From assembly GCF_001316435.1 (NCBI RefSeq), contig NZ_JXLL01000001.1, positions 1 to 64,000 of the forward strand: a DNA stretch of 64,000 nucleotides, in the 5' to 3' direction. How positions within the stretch are numbered: the stretch's first letter is position 1; every line of letters starts with the position of its first letter. Origin of the DNA: Caloranaerobacter sp. TR13. GTDB lineage: Bacteria > Bacillota > Clostridia > Tissierellales > Thermohalobacteraceae. The position numbers and the translations under genes are program-made. The notes beneath the pieces are model-generated. The model did not search any database. It worked only from the letters and a program-made list of their open reading frames with translations, and was not told the origin of the DNA. Below, piece by piece: positions 44,906 through 53,618 of this stretch.

Positions 44906-46069
44906 ATGAAAAAAAATGTAGTTGATATTAATCGTATAAATGAAGTCCTAAAAAAAACTATAGAATCAATTAACAAGGGGAAAGAAGAAATATTTGATAT
45001 AGCAGAAAGTGCTAGAAAAGAATGTGAATCTATAAAAAGAGAATTAGCTGTATTAAAAGAAAGAGTTGCAAAATTAGTAAAAGAAGTAGATGTCTTGGAA
45101 ATTGAAGAAAAAAATAGTAGAAAAAAATTAATGGCTGTAAGTAAGAATTTTAAGCATTATACAGAAGAAGATATTAAAAAGGCATATGATAATGCGAAAA
45201 ACTTACAGGTACTACTAATGTTAAAGAGGCAGGAAGAAAAAGATCTTATAAATAAAAGAAAAGAGCTAGAAATAAGGTTAATTAATGCTGAAAAAGTTCT
45301 TAAAAAGGCAGAAAGGTTAGTTACACAAGTTGGCGTAGCTTTAGAGTACTTAAGTGGCAATTTAAATGATTTAAGCGAAACTATTGAAGATATGCAGAAG
45401 AAACAATTGCTAGGAATAAAAATTTTGAAAGCTCAGGAAGAAGAACGACAAAGAGTGGCAAGAGATATTCATGATGGTCCAGCACAGTCACTTGCAAATG
45501 TTGTAATTAAAACAGAAGTATGTGAAAGACTTTTAGATATTGATGTGAATAAAGCTAGAAATGAGTTAAAGAACTTAAAACATATAGTTAGAGAAAGTCT
45601 TAAGGATATAAGAAAAATAATATATGATTTAAGGCCTATGTCAATTGATGATTTAGGATTTATTCCAACTATAAAACGATATGCGTATAATTTTTCTGAA
45701 GAAACAGGTATAAATGCAGAAGTTTTAGTAATAGGACAGTTTAAAAGTATGGAGTCCATTGTTGAAATTACGCTATTTAGAATTATACAAGAAGCTCTGA
45801 ATAATATAAAAAAACATTCAAAAGCTAAAAATGTACAGATAAAAATCGAAACTACTTTAAAAAGTATTAATATAGTTGTAAAGGATGATGGTATTGGATT
45901 TGATGTAGAGAAAAAATTAAATGATACTGATATGTTTGAAGGTGGGTTTGGAATTTTAGGTATGAAAGAAAGAGTAGACCTACTTAAGGGAGAGTTTCAA
46001 ATAATTTCTTCGATTGGAAGAGGAACTAATATTATTTTTAGAATACCAATAGATGGGAAGGATGATTAA
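44906..46069 (+). CDS. degS: DegS-like sensor histidine kinase
   Basis: A 387-residue cytoplasmic kinase without membrane helices. The N-terminal ~165 residues are a long coiled coil (DegS sensor region). The HisKA_3 dimerisation domain contains EEERQRVARDIHDGPAQ, with phospho-acceptor His189. The ATPase follows, with N-box EALNNIKKHSKA and G-box VVKDDGIGFD. In Bacillus DegS controls exoenzymes, motility and biofilm genes through DegU. The stop overlaps the region where degU starts. Confidence 0.93.
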   Translation: MKKNVVDINRINEVLKKTIESINKGKEEIFDIAESARKECESIKRELAVLKERVAKLVKEVDVLEIEEKNSRKKLMAVSKNFKHYTEEDIKKAYDNAKNLQVLLMLKRQEEKDLINKRKELEIRLINAEKVLKKAERLVTQVGVALEYLSGNLNDLSETIEDMQKKQLLGIKILKAQEEERQRVARDIHDGPAQSLANVVIKTEVCERLLDIDVNKARNELKNLKHIVRESLKDIRKIIYDLRPMSIDDLGFIPTIKRYAYNFSEETGINAEVLVIGQFKSMESIVEITLFRIIQEALNNIKKHSKAKNVQIKIETTLKSINIVVKDDGIGFDVEKKLNDTDMFEGGFGILGMKERVDLLKGEFQIISSIGRGTNIIFRIPIDGKDD

Positions 46070-46070
46070 A

Positions 46071-46727
46071 TTGCAAAAACAGATAAAAGTACTAATAGTT
46101 GATGACCATTCTTTAATGAGACAGGGATTAAAGCAAATATTAGAGCTAGAAAGCGACATTAAAGTAATAGGACAAGCTTCTAATGGTGAAGATGCAATTC
46201 ATATGACTCTTGAATGCAAACCTGATGTTGTATTATTGGATATAAATATGCCATTGATAAATGGTATAGAGACTTTAAGAAGGTTAAAAGATATAGGAGT
46301 AGATTCGAAAGTAGTTATGCTTACTATTCATGATGATAGAGAGTATTTATATGAAACTTTAAATATAGGTGCAGATGGATATGTATTAAAAGATGCAGAC
46401 TCAGAAACTTTAATAAAAGCGATACGAGATGTTTATAGAGGAAAATCTTTTATTCAACCAAGTCTTGCTATATATTTAGCAAAGGAGTATAAAACTGCAA
46501 AAAAAGATAGCGATAAAAGTACAGTTAAGGACGTATTAACTAGAAGGGAATACGAAGTATTGACTTTAGTTGCTGAAGGTTTGAATAATAAGGAGATAGC
46601 TGAAAGATTATATATAAGTGAGAAGACAGTTAAAAATCACGTTTCAAATATTTTTAAAAAAATAAATGTAAACGATAGAATACAAGCAGCAATATACGCT
46701 TATAAAAATAATATTAAAAAGCTTTAA
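46071..46727 (+). CDS. degU: DegU-like response regulator
   Basis: A 218-residue NarL/FixJ regulator. The receiver domain has the phosphorylated Asp57 (VVLLDINMP), Lys in VLKDADSETL, and a C-terminal LuxR-type helix-turn-helix (LTRREYEVLTLVAEG, NNKEIAERLYISEKTVKNHV). Start: ATG at 46053 or 46062 are possible, but TTG at 46071 has AAGG nine bases before it and follows the degS stop directly. Forms a two-component pair with DegS. Confidence 0.93.
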   Translation: MQKQIKVLIVDDHSLMRQGLKQILELESDIKVIGQASNGEDAIHMTLECKPDVVLLDINMPLINGIETLRRLKDIGVDSKVVMLTIHDDREYLYETLNIGADGYVLKDADSETLIKAIRDVYRGKSFIQPSLAIYLAKEYKTAKKDSDKSTVKDVLTRREYEVLTLVAEGLNNKEIAERLYISEKTVKNHVSNIFKKINVNDRIQAAIYAYKNNIKKL

Positions 46728-46781
46728 AAACAAATAAAATTTTAATTTTTAGTAATAATACTAAGAAAAAAATCTATTTTA

Positions 46782-46811
46782 TTGACAATTGTAGACAAAA
46801 AGTAAGATAAT
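46782..46811 (+). promoter_or_regulatory. Sigma-A-type promoter for the M18 aminopeptidase gene
   Basis: TTGACA, 18-base spacer, GATAAT; 33 bases before the ATG at 46844. Confidence 0.65.
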
Positions 46812-46843
46812 ATTTATAGGCAAAACTAAATGGGAGGGATAAG

Positions 46844-48271
46844 ATGAGCGAAAAGTTACAAGGTAAAATTTTACAAGAAAAATTAACACATAAATGGAAT
46901 AATATTTGGGAAGTTATAGAAACTGATGAAGAGGAAAAGGTTTTCAAATTTGCTGAGGGGTATAAAGAATTTTTAGACAAAGGAAAAACTGAAAGAGAAT
47001 CAGCATTAGAAATAGTTAGAATAGCTAGAGAAAATGGTTACATATCTTTAGAAGAGATTATTGAAAAAGGTACTAAAATTGAGCCTGGTACGAAAATTTA
47101 TGCTGTTAACAAAGAAAAGGCAGTAGTAATGTTTGTTATTGGTAAAGAATGTTTAACTAAAGGGATGAATATAATAGGTTCACATATAGATGCACCTAGA
47201 ATTGATTTAAAACCTAATCCTCTTTATGAAGATGGACAGTTAGCATTACTTAAAACTCATTATTATGGAGGAATAAAGAAATATCAGTGGGTTTCAATAC
47301 CTTTAGCTTTACATGGGGTTGTAATTAAATCAAATGGTGAGAAAATGAATATAGTTATTGGTGAAGATGAAAATGATCCTGTATTCTTTATTACAGATCT
47401 ACTTCCTCATTTAGCGAAAGATCAAGTAGCTAAAAAGTTAGGTGAAGGTATAACTGGTGAAGGTTTAAACATAATAATAGGAAGTATTCCATATAGGGAT
47501 AAAGAGTTAAATGAAAAAATTAAATTAAATGTACTTAAGTTATTAAATGAAAAGTACGATATAAAAGAAGAAGATTTTACTACTGCTGAATTAGAAGTAG
47601 TTCCAGCGGGAAAAGCTAGAGATGTTGGTATAGATAGAGGGTTAATTGCTGCTCATGGACATGATGATAGAGTTTGTGCTTATGCATCACTAAAAGCAAT
47701 ATTAGAAATTGATAAGCCACAAAAAACAGCTGTAGCTCTATTTGTAGATAAAGAAGAGGTAGGAAGTTATGGTAATACTGGAATGCATTCAATGTTCTTT
47801 GAGAACATAGTGTCAGAATTAATAGAGCTTACAACTAAAAGCTATAGTGAATTAAAAACAAAGAGAGCTTTAGCTAATTCAAGAGTTCTTTCTGCTGATG
47901 TGTGTGCAGCTTTTGATCCTAACTATCCTGAAGTACTAGATAAGAGGAATGCACCATTTATCGGAAAAGGGGTAACTTTAGTTAAGTATACAGGAGTAAG
48001 AGGAAAAGCAGGCTGTAATGATGCTAATGCTGAATACATTAGTGAAATTAGAAGAATATTTAATGAAAACAATGTTGTTTGGCAAATGGGTGAACTAGGT
48101 AAAGTAGACCAAGGTGGTGGAGGAACAATTGCTTTCATTCTAGCTAATTATGGAATGGAAGTTGTTGACTGCGGTGTGCCGGTATTAAGCATGCATGCTC
48201 CATATGAACTTGTAAGTAAATCAGATGTATATATGACATATAAAGGTTATAAAGCTTTCTTTAATGCATAA
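46844..48271 (+). CDS. M18-family aminopeptidase
   Basis: A 475-residue zinc aminopeptidase of family M18 (aspartyl aminopeptidase type). Metal-site motifs: GSHIDAPRIDLKP at ~112, AHGHDDR near 271 and the Glu motif DKEEVGSYGNTG near 305, with AHG-type His near the C-terminus (LSMHAPYEL). It removes N-terminal residues from cytoplasmic peptides. Single-gene unit with promoter and terminator. Confidence 0.92.
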   Translation: MSEKLQGKILQEKLTHKWNNIWEVIETDEEEKVFKFAEGYKEFLDKGKTERESALEIVRIARENGYISLEEIIEKGTKIEPGTKIYAVNKEKAVVMFVIGKECLTKGMNIIGSHIDAPRIDLKPNPLYEDGQLALLKTHYYGGIKKYQWVSIPLALHGVVIKSNGEKMNIVIGEDENDPVFFITDLLPHLAKDQVAKKLGEGITGEGLNIIIGSIPYRDKELNEKIKLNVLKLLNEKYDIKEEDFTTAELEVVPAGKARDVGIDRGLIAAHGHDDRVCAYASLKAILEIDKPQKTAVALFVDKEEVGSYGNTGMHSMFFENIVSELIELTTKSYSELKTKRALANSRVLSADVCAAFDPNYPEVLDKRNAPFIGKGVTLVKYTGVRGKAGCNDANAEYISEIRRIFNENNVVWQMGELGKVDQGGGGTIAFILANYGMEVVDCGVPVLSMHAPYELVSKSDVYMTYKGYKAFFNA

Positions 48272-48272
48272 A

Positions 48273-48306
48273 AGACAGGCGGCAATTGATGCCGCCATCT
48301 TTTTTA
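48273..48306 (+). terminator. Terminator after the M18 gene
   Basis: GGCGGCA / TGCCGCC stem, loop ATTGA, then ATCTTTTTT. Confidence 0.88.
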
Positions 48307-48319
48307 CATTTTCAATTCT

Positions 48320-48361
48320 AGTGCCAAGCACCCAGTACCTAGTACCAAGTACCCAGTACCT
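48320..48361. repeat. Six tandem heptamers AGTACCN
   Basis: Six consecutive 7-bp units: AGTGCCA, AGCACCC, AGTACCT, AGTACCA, AGTACCC, AGTACCT. The array lies between the M18 terminator and the stop codon of the LysR gene. Confidence 0.85.
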
Positions 48362-49268
48362 ATTTTTCTCCATTAATATAATTGAGAATAAACTCCTTAA
48401 AAGTTAGATTTAAAGGGGAAAGTTGTCTATTTTTATGATAAATTAAGTAGAATTTTCTTGTTAAGTTTATACCTTTCAATTTAAACTTTTTTATTGTACC
48501 ATTAATTACTTCCTTTTCAATAGCCTTTTCAGATATAAAACTAATTCCAATTCCTAATTCTGTAAACTTTTTAATAGTTTCATTATCTTCAACACAAGCT
48601 ACAATATTGAAATTGTTTAAGTTATAATTATTTTCTTTTAGAGCCTTTTCAACTACATGTCTTGTACCAGAGCCTAGTTCTCTAAGAATTATTCTTTCAT
48701 TTAATAATATTTTAGGGTCTATTTCTTTGTTATTTTCCCATGAATATTTTTCATTATTAGGAGTAATTAAGACTATATTATCATCTATTAGTTCTATATA
48801 TTCTAGATGTTTAGAATAATATTTAGCTCCAATTATACCGAAGTCTGTTATTCCATCTAATATATTTTTTACAACTTCTTTTGAATCTTTATTATTTATT
48901 GAGAATGTTACATTAGGAAACTTTTTAGAAAAACTTTTTATTAATTGTGGAAGAATATATAACTTTGGTATAGAGCTAGCGCTGATTTCTAGATGTCCTT
49001 CTATTTTACCTCTATATGCCCCTAAATTAAAACAAGCCATGTCCCTGATGTTTAGAATATCAATTGCATATTTATACAAAATATTACCTGCTTCTGTTGG
49101 AGTTATTTTTCTTTCAGTTCTATTTAATAATAAAGTACCCAATTCATTTTCTAGATTCTGAATATGATTTGTAACAGTTGGTTGAGTTAAATATAGTTTT
49201 TCAGCAGCTTTAGAAAAACTTTTTAATTTAACTACTTCAACAAAAGTTTCGAGTTGTCTAAAATCCAT
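48360..49268 (-). CDS. LysR-family transcriptional regulator
   Basis: A 302-residue LysR regulator: N-terminal helix-turn-helix (FRQLETFVEVVKLKSFSKAA, LYLTQPTVTNHIQNLE), then an effector domain. The start ATG at 49268 follows GTGGTGA; an in-frame ATG 57 bases upstream lacks a ribosome site. It is divergent from the PAP2 gene, so it may regulate it (LysR genes often control divergent neighbours), but no evidence beyond position. Confidence 0.9.
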   Translation of the reverse strand: MDFRQLETFVEVVKLKSFSKAAEKLYLTQPTVTNHIQNLENELGTLLLNRTERKITPTEAGNILYKYAIDILNIRDMACFNLGAYRGKIEGHLEISASSIPKLYILPQLIKSFSKKFPNVTFSINNKDSKEVVKNILDGITDFGIIGAKYYSKHLEYIELIDDNIVLITPNNEKYSWENNKEIDPKILLNERIILRELGSGTRHVVEKALKENNYNLNNFNIVACVEDNETIKKFTELGIGISFISEKAIEKEVINGTIKKFKLKGINLTRKFYLIYHKNRQLSPLNLTFKEFILNYINGEK

Positions 49269-49391
49269 AATATCACCACTTTCATATTCTTTAATTATCG
49301 TAATTAATAAATTACAATTTGTCAATAAATTGTTTTAAACTTGATTTTATTTTTAAGCTTATTTAGAATATTAAAGAAGGAGTGAGCACAA

Positions 49392-50042
49392 ATGATGAAA
49401 TTTTTTAAAAAAAATAAATATATATTACTTATATTAGTATTGATAATGCTTAAATTTTTGTATCTAGTAATAAACACATTAAATATGAGAAAACATCATT
49501 TAGTAAGCCATTTGGATAATTATATTCCTTTTATTAGTTGGATGGTTATACCTTATGTGTTATGGTATTTATATATATGGATTACATTATTATATTTATT
49601 AATTAAAGACAAAAAGCTATTTGTTACACATTCAATAGCGGTTATTTTGGGACAAACTATTTCGTTAATAATATTTTTATTATATCCGACATATGTTATT
49701 AGACCTGAAGTAGTTGGCAATGATATTTTTAGCAAGCTAATAATTTTAATATATACAAACGATAATCCAGTAAATGCTTTTCCAAGCATTCATGTTTTAC
49801 AGTCAGTATTAACTCATATGGCCATTTTAAATATAAAAGATATAAAGAAATCAACAAAAATTTTCTCTTATATATTCTCTACAATGGTTATATTGTCTAC
49901 AATAACTATAAAGCAGCATTATGTAATAGACGTTGTAGGAGGATATTTATTAGCAACAATATGTGCAAAATTTGTTTATGAAATATTTTATGGGAGATAC
50001 AAAGCTAATACTTTGGACGTGATTTTTTCAACAAATAAATAA
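49392..50042 (+). CDS. PAP2-family membrane phosphatase
   Basis: A 216-residue membrane protein with about six helices. The conserved motifs are PSIHVLQS (PSxH) at ~130 and KQHYVIDVVGG (the HxxxD motif) at ~178; the first K-x-x-x-x-x-x-R-P motif is not clear. This family dephosphorylates lipid phosphates such as undecaprenyl pyrophosphate or phosphatidic acid. AAGGAGTG precedes the ATG. Confidence 0.85.
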   Translation: MMKFFKKNKYILLILVLIMLKFLYLVINTLNMRKHHLVSHLDNYIPFISWMVIPYVLWYLYIWITLLYLLIKDKKLFVTHSIAVILGQTISLIIFLLYPTYVIRPEVVGNDIFSKLIILIYTNDNPVNAFPSIHVLQSVLTHMAILNIKDIKKSTKIFSYIFSTMVILSTITIKQHYVIDVVGGYLLATICAKFVYEIFYGRYKANTLDVIFSTNK

Positions 50043-50067
50043 AGTCCAGCCAATTAGCTGGACTTTA
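50041..50067 (+). terminator. Hairpin after the PAP2 gene
   Basis: AAAGTCCAGC / GCTGGACTTT stem, loop CAATTA, weak T-run. Confidence 0.7.
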
Positions 50068-50073
50068 CAAATA

Positions 50074-50102
50074 AAAAAGAGGGCTTTAGCCCTCTTTTTT
50101 TC
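50074..50102 (-). terminator. Terminator of tRNA-Leu
   Basis: AAAAAAGAGGGC / GCCCTCTTTTTT, perfect stem and T-run on both strands, next to the tRNA 3' end. Confidence 0.85.
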
Positions 50103-50189
50103 TGGTGCCGAAGGTGGGACTCGAACCCACACGGTATTGCTACCACCGGATTTTGAGTCCGGCGCGTCTGCCAATTCCACCACTTCGGC
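50103..50189 (-). tRNA. tRNA-Leu (CAA)
   Basis: An 87-base tRNA with CCA encoded. Acceptor stem GCCGAAG / CTTCGGC, discriminator A, anticodon stem CCGGA / TCCGG with loop CTCAAAA giving anticodon CAA (positions 50153-50155), a long variable arm as in tRNA-Leu, and the T-loop GGTTCGAGTCC. Confidence 0.97.
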
Positions 50190-50339
50190 ATATTAGCTAC
50201 AGATTGTATGTTACCAAAAAAACATATAAAAGTCAAGTTGTTTTGTTAAATTTTTAGTTACAAATACTATTATATACCAAAGAAATATATGAGTAATTTG
50301 TGTTATAATTTTATACGTAGATGGTTTGGAGGTGCTTAA

Positions 50340-51299
50340 ATGGATCCAATTACACATGGAATAATAGGATTAGGGTTATCTACTTTAAGTGGAGAGCCAA
50401 TTAATATTACAAACCCCTTAATGTTAGGTAGCGTTATAGGGGCGATGTCGCCTGATATTGACATAGTATTTAGATTAAAAGGGCAATATGAATATTTGAA
50501 ACATCATAGAGGAATGACACATTCGATTTTTGGTATAGGCTTTATTTCTTTAGTGATATCTGCAGCTTTAAGTTTAATATTCAGAGACTATTCATTTTTT
50601 AGAATATTTATTTGGACTTTTTTAGGTAGCTTATCACACTCTGTATTTGATATGCTTAATTCTTATGGTGCGAGGTTTTTGTTACCATTTACAAAGAGAA
50701 AATTTTCAGCAAGTTTATTAATGTTATTTGATCCTTTTATAATATTTTTACCAGTAGGGATGGTATTCTTATTTAAAGACACAGTTATTAAAGGAATTGT
50801 ATTTTCATTAATTTTTGTAGTTTATTTATTGTTTAGAATTCATATGAGAAGTAGTGTTACCAAAGTACTTTACAATAGCTTTAAAGATAAAAATAGTATT
50901 AAAAGAATCAATATTTTACCTTCGTTTTTCAATCCTTTGAAATGGGATTTTATTGTAGAAACTAAAGGCTCGAATATTGTGGGACAAGTTTATTATTTAA
51001 ATAAAAATATCACAATAAGAAAGAAATTTAAGAAAACTAACCATAAACTTATTAAGCAATTCGATAAAACTGAACTTGGCAGATATTTCTCAGAATTTAC
51101 ACCTATCAAGCATATTAAAGTTATAGATAAGGGAGAAGAAATTATATTAAGAGTAATAGACTTGAGATATTATTTAAGAGATGAATTTATGCATCATGCT
51201 ACGGCTGTTTATAATTTTGAAAAGAAAATAGTTAAAACTATATTTCACCCATACAGTTTAAAAAGAGAAATATTAGTGGAAGAAAGAGAGATTGCGTAG
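50340..51299 (+). CDS. DUF457 / YdjM-like membrane-bound metal-dependent hydrolase
   Basis: A 319-residue protein whose first half is membrane-embedded and carries the family's metal motifs: N-terminal MDPITHGIIGLG, MSPDIDIVF and HHRGMTHSI. The C-terminal ~140 residues are soluble and not recognised. DUF457 proteins are induced by DNA damage in E. coli (YdjM), function unclear. AGGTGC precedes the ATG. Confidence 0.85.
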   Translation: MDPITHGIIGLGLSTLSGEPINITNPLMLGSVIGAMSPDIDIVFRLKGQYEYLKHHRGMTHSIFGIGFISLVISAALSLIFRDYSFFRIFIWTFLGSLSHSVFDMLNSYGARFLLPFTKRKFSASLLMLFDPFIIFLPVGMVFLFKDTVIKGIVFSLIFVVYLLFRIHMRSSVTKVLYNSFKDKNSIKRINILPSFFNPLKWDFIVETKGSNIVGQVYYLNKNITIRKKFKKTNHKLIKQFDKTELGRYFSEFTPIKHIKVIDKGEEIILRVIDLRYYLRDEFMHHATAVYNFEKKIVKTIFHPYSLKREILVEEREIA

Positions 51300-51327
51300 A
51301 GCTGCAAATGCAGCTCTAATTTTTTGT
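51298..51327 (+). terminator. Terminator after the DUF457 gene
   Basis: AGAGCTGCA / TGCAGCTCT stem, loop AA, then AATTTTTTG. Confidence 0.9.
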
Positions 51328-51332
51328 ATTTT

Positions 51333-51359
51333 TTGAGTTGTATTGGTAAATATTATAAT
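51333..51359 (+). promoter_or_regulatory. Promoter for the L,D-transpeptidase gene
   Basis: TTGAGT and TATAAT with a 15-base spacer; a -10 of consensus quality but a short spacer. Confidence 0.45.
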
Positions 51360-51423
51360 TTGCATAAATAATTTACAACACAAATATTATAGATTGAGAC
51401 TAAAATTAAGGAGGCTGAGATTA

Positions 51424-52881
51424 TTGCGCAAAAAGCTAATACTTATAATATTGGTGATATTATTTTTTACACTAAATGTTAATGGCTATGCTGAGAGTAC
51501 TGAAGCTCAGTATAAAATAGTTATTAATATACCTTCTAGAAAATTAACTCTATTTAAAAATGACATGATTATTAAAGAATATCCAATTGCTGTAGGAAAA
51601 TCAAAATCTCAAACCCCTATTGGTGAATTTAAAATAATAAATAAAGTTATAAATCCTTATTATGCTAAGAAAAAAATACCTGGTGGAAGTCCGAAAAATC
51701 CATTAGGAAGCAGATGGATGGGTTTTAAGATACATTATGGAATACATGGAAATAGTGATCCTAGTTCAATTGGTACTTTTGCCTCAGGTGGATGTATCAG
51801 AATGTACGAAAGAGACATTCAAGAAATATTCCAGATAGTACCTTTAGGAACACCTGTTCAGATAAAATATGACTTAATAGAAAAAGTAGATGATATAGAT
51901 GGAGAAGAGCCTATTTTAATTATTTATCCAGATTATTATAATAAAGTACGCAATTTAAAAGAATTAATTAAACAGAAGTTAGAAGACTTGAATTTATATA
52001 ATGAGATGTCAGAGAAAAGGTTAGAAGAAGTGGCTAACCTAGCTAAGAATGAAAAAATAATTTTTTCTAATAATTTAATTTTTTTTATAAATAAAAAATA
52101 TATAACTAATGATATAAAAAATATAGAAGGAATATATTATATAAACTTAAATAAGTTCGAAAAATGGTTAAATATAAATGTACCAATTATGTACAATGAA
52201 AACTATGCTTATGTAATGGGAAGCTTTATTAAAACAGTATATGTAGATAATAAATACTATATAGCTTTAGCAGATATACAGAAACTTTTAGGAGGGCAAT
52301 TAGTTATAGATAAAGACGCTAATTTGATTGAATTAAACGCAGATACAATATTTCTTAACAACAAATATTTAAGTAATCAAGTTTTGAATATAACTACAAA
52401 TCCCAAAATACGCCTATCAGTTATCAATAAATATTTAGATATTAGTATTCAGTTTAAGCAAAATGAAATTAAGTATTATTTAAAAAATGGAAAAGAATTA
52501 TCATATGAACTTTATGAAGGAATACCTTATGTAGATGTAAACTACTTAAAGGAAAATACTGAATTAATATTAAATATATCAACATTTAAAAATCAATTAA
52601 CAATAACTAAAAGTCCGATGATAATATTTGATGGATTTATTTATGAAAGTATTTTATATAATAATGAGATGTACATACCACTAAATGTTTTAATGAAAGA
52701 TGATTACAATCTAAATGATGCAAATAATATTTTTGTAAATTTTGAGAGGATACCTGTTATATATTTAGAAGATACTAAGTATATACCTTTTGAGAAAGTT
52801 AAAAATATGTTTAACTTAATAATGAATGATTATGGGACTAAGATTGTTTTATATAAAAGGATATTTAATATATTGAATTGA
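51424..52881 (+). CDS. L,D-transpeptidase with C-terminal stalk domain
   Basis: A 485-residue exported enzyme that forms 3-3 peptidoglycan cross-links or attaches proteins to peptidoglycan. A signal peptide (residues 1-25, RKKLILIILVILFFTLN...) precedes the YkuD domain (~30-150) with the catalytic motif IHGNSDPSSIG and SGGCIRM (Cys near 125). The remaining ~330 residues look like repeated copper-amine-oxidase-N-type beta segments (patterns like YINLNKFEKWLN, YIALADIQKLLGGQ), a common cell-wall stalk. TTG start at 51424 is chosen because GGAGG lies nine bases upstream; a longer frame from 51343 has no ribosome site. Confidence 0.9.
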   Translation: MRKKLILIILVILFFTLNVNGYAESTEAQYKIVINIPSRKLTLFKNDMIIKEYPIAVGKSKSQTPIGEFKIINKVINPYYAKKKIPGGSPKNPLGSRWMGFKIHYGIHGNSDPSSIGTFASGGCIRMYERDIQEIFQIVPLGTPVQIKYDLIEKVDDIDGEEPILIIYPDYYNKVRNLKELIKQKLEDLNLYNEMSEKRLEEVANLAKNEKIIFSNNLIFFINKKYITNDIKNIEGIYYINLNKFEKWLNINVPIMYNENYAYVMGSFIKTVYVDNKYYIALADIQKLLGGQLVIDKDANLIELNADTIFLNNKYLSNQVLNITTNPKIRLSVINKYLDISIQFKQNEIKYYLKNGKELSYELYEGIPYVDVNYLKENTELILNISTFKNQLTITKSPMIIFDGFIYESILYNNEMYIPLNVLMKDDYNLNDANNIFVNFERIPVIYLEDTKYIPFEKVKNMFNLIMNDYGTKIVLYKRIFNILN

Positions 52882-52888
52882 ATATATT

Positions 52889-52928
52889 AAAGAGCTTCTT
52901 TGTATTTGGGAAGCTCTTTAAATTTTTA
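52889..52928 (+). terminator. Terminator
   Basis: AAAGAGCTTC / GAAGCTCTTT stem, then AAATTTTT. Confidence 0.88.
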
Positions 52929-52947
52929 GATTTAAGATTTTATTTTT

Positions 52948-52975
52948 GGGAACTTTTTTATATATTTTTCGTCTA
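52948..52975 (+). promoter_or_regulatory. ECF-type promoter upstream of the sigma factor gene
   Basis: GGGAAC at -35 (GGAAC 52949-52953), 16-base spacer, CGTC at 52970-52973. This is the consensus of group-IV sigma factors such as SigW/SigM and indicates autoregulation. Confidence 0.8.
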
Positions 52976-53008
52976 TATTGTATAAGTGTAGTAGAAAGGG
53001 GTGAATCT

Positions 53009-53605
53009 GTGAAAAAATCTGAACGTATTTTAATTAAAAAGAGTGCATCAGGGAATGTTGATGCTTTTGAAGAGTTGATTAAAGACTATGAAAAAAGGGC
53101 TTACAATATAGCTTATAGATTATTAAGAAATTCTGAAGATGCGATGGACGTTGTGCAAGAAGCTTTTATCAAAATTTACAAATCAATAAAAGAATTTCAG
53201 TTTAAATCTAGCTTTTCAACTTGGGTTTACAGGATTGTAGTTAATGCTTCAATTGATTTTACAAGAAGTAAAAAAGCAATTTATTCACTTGATGAAAATA
53301 TTAAATCTGAAAAAGGCGATATAAAAAGAGAAATTGCAGATTATCAAAATACTCCTGAAATTGAGTTAGAAAGAAAGCTTACTAGAGAATTAGTACAAAA
53401 ATCAATAGATAAATTAGATGATATACATAGGATAGTTATAATATTGAGAGATATACAGGGGTTTAGTTATGACGAAATTTCAGAGATATTAGGTTGTTCA
53501 CTTGGAACTGTTAAATCTAGGATAAGTAGAGGAAGAATTGCTTTAAAAGAAATTATTTTAAAAGAAATGGAACTTGAAGAAGTGAATTTAAGTCAAAAAA
53601 AATGA
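53009..53605 (+). CDS. ECF (group IV) RNA polymerase sigma factor
   Basis: A 198-residue ECF sigma factor. Region 2 (DAFEELIKDYEKRAYNIAYRLLRN, given by its start DAFEELIKDYEKRAY, then SEDAMDVVQEAFIKIY) recognises -10 and opens DNA; region 4 (ILRDIQGFSYDEISEIL, GTVKSRISRGR) reads -35. Related to SigW. The GTG at 53009 follows AAAGGGGTGA; an ATG 63 bases upstream is the wrong side of its promoter. First gene of an operon with its anti-sigma factor. Confidence 0.93.
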   Translation: MKKSERILIKKSASGNVDAFEELIKDYEKRAYNIAYRLLRNSEDAMDVVQEAFIKIYKSIKEFQFKSSFSTWVYRIVVNASIDFTRSKKAIYSLDENIKSEKGDIKREIADYQNTPEIELERKLTRELVQKSIDKLDDIHRIVIILRDIQGFSYDEISEILGCSLGTVKSRISRGRIALKEIILKEMELEEVNLSQKK

Positions 53606-53618
53606 AAGGAGGGAGACT

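Noticed and set aside
48320-48361. Heptamer array as a CRISPR
   Set aside because: Units are 7 bp with no spacers and no cas genes.
51343-51423. Longer start for the L,D-transpeptidase
   Set aside because: The extra residues break the signal peptide pattern and have no ribosome site; they overlap the promoter.
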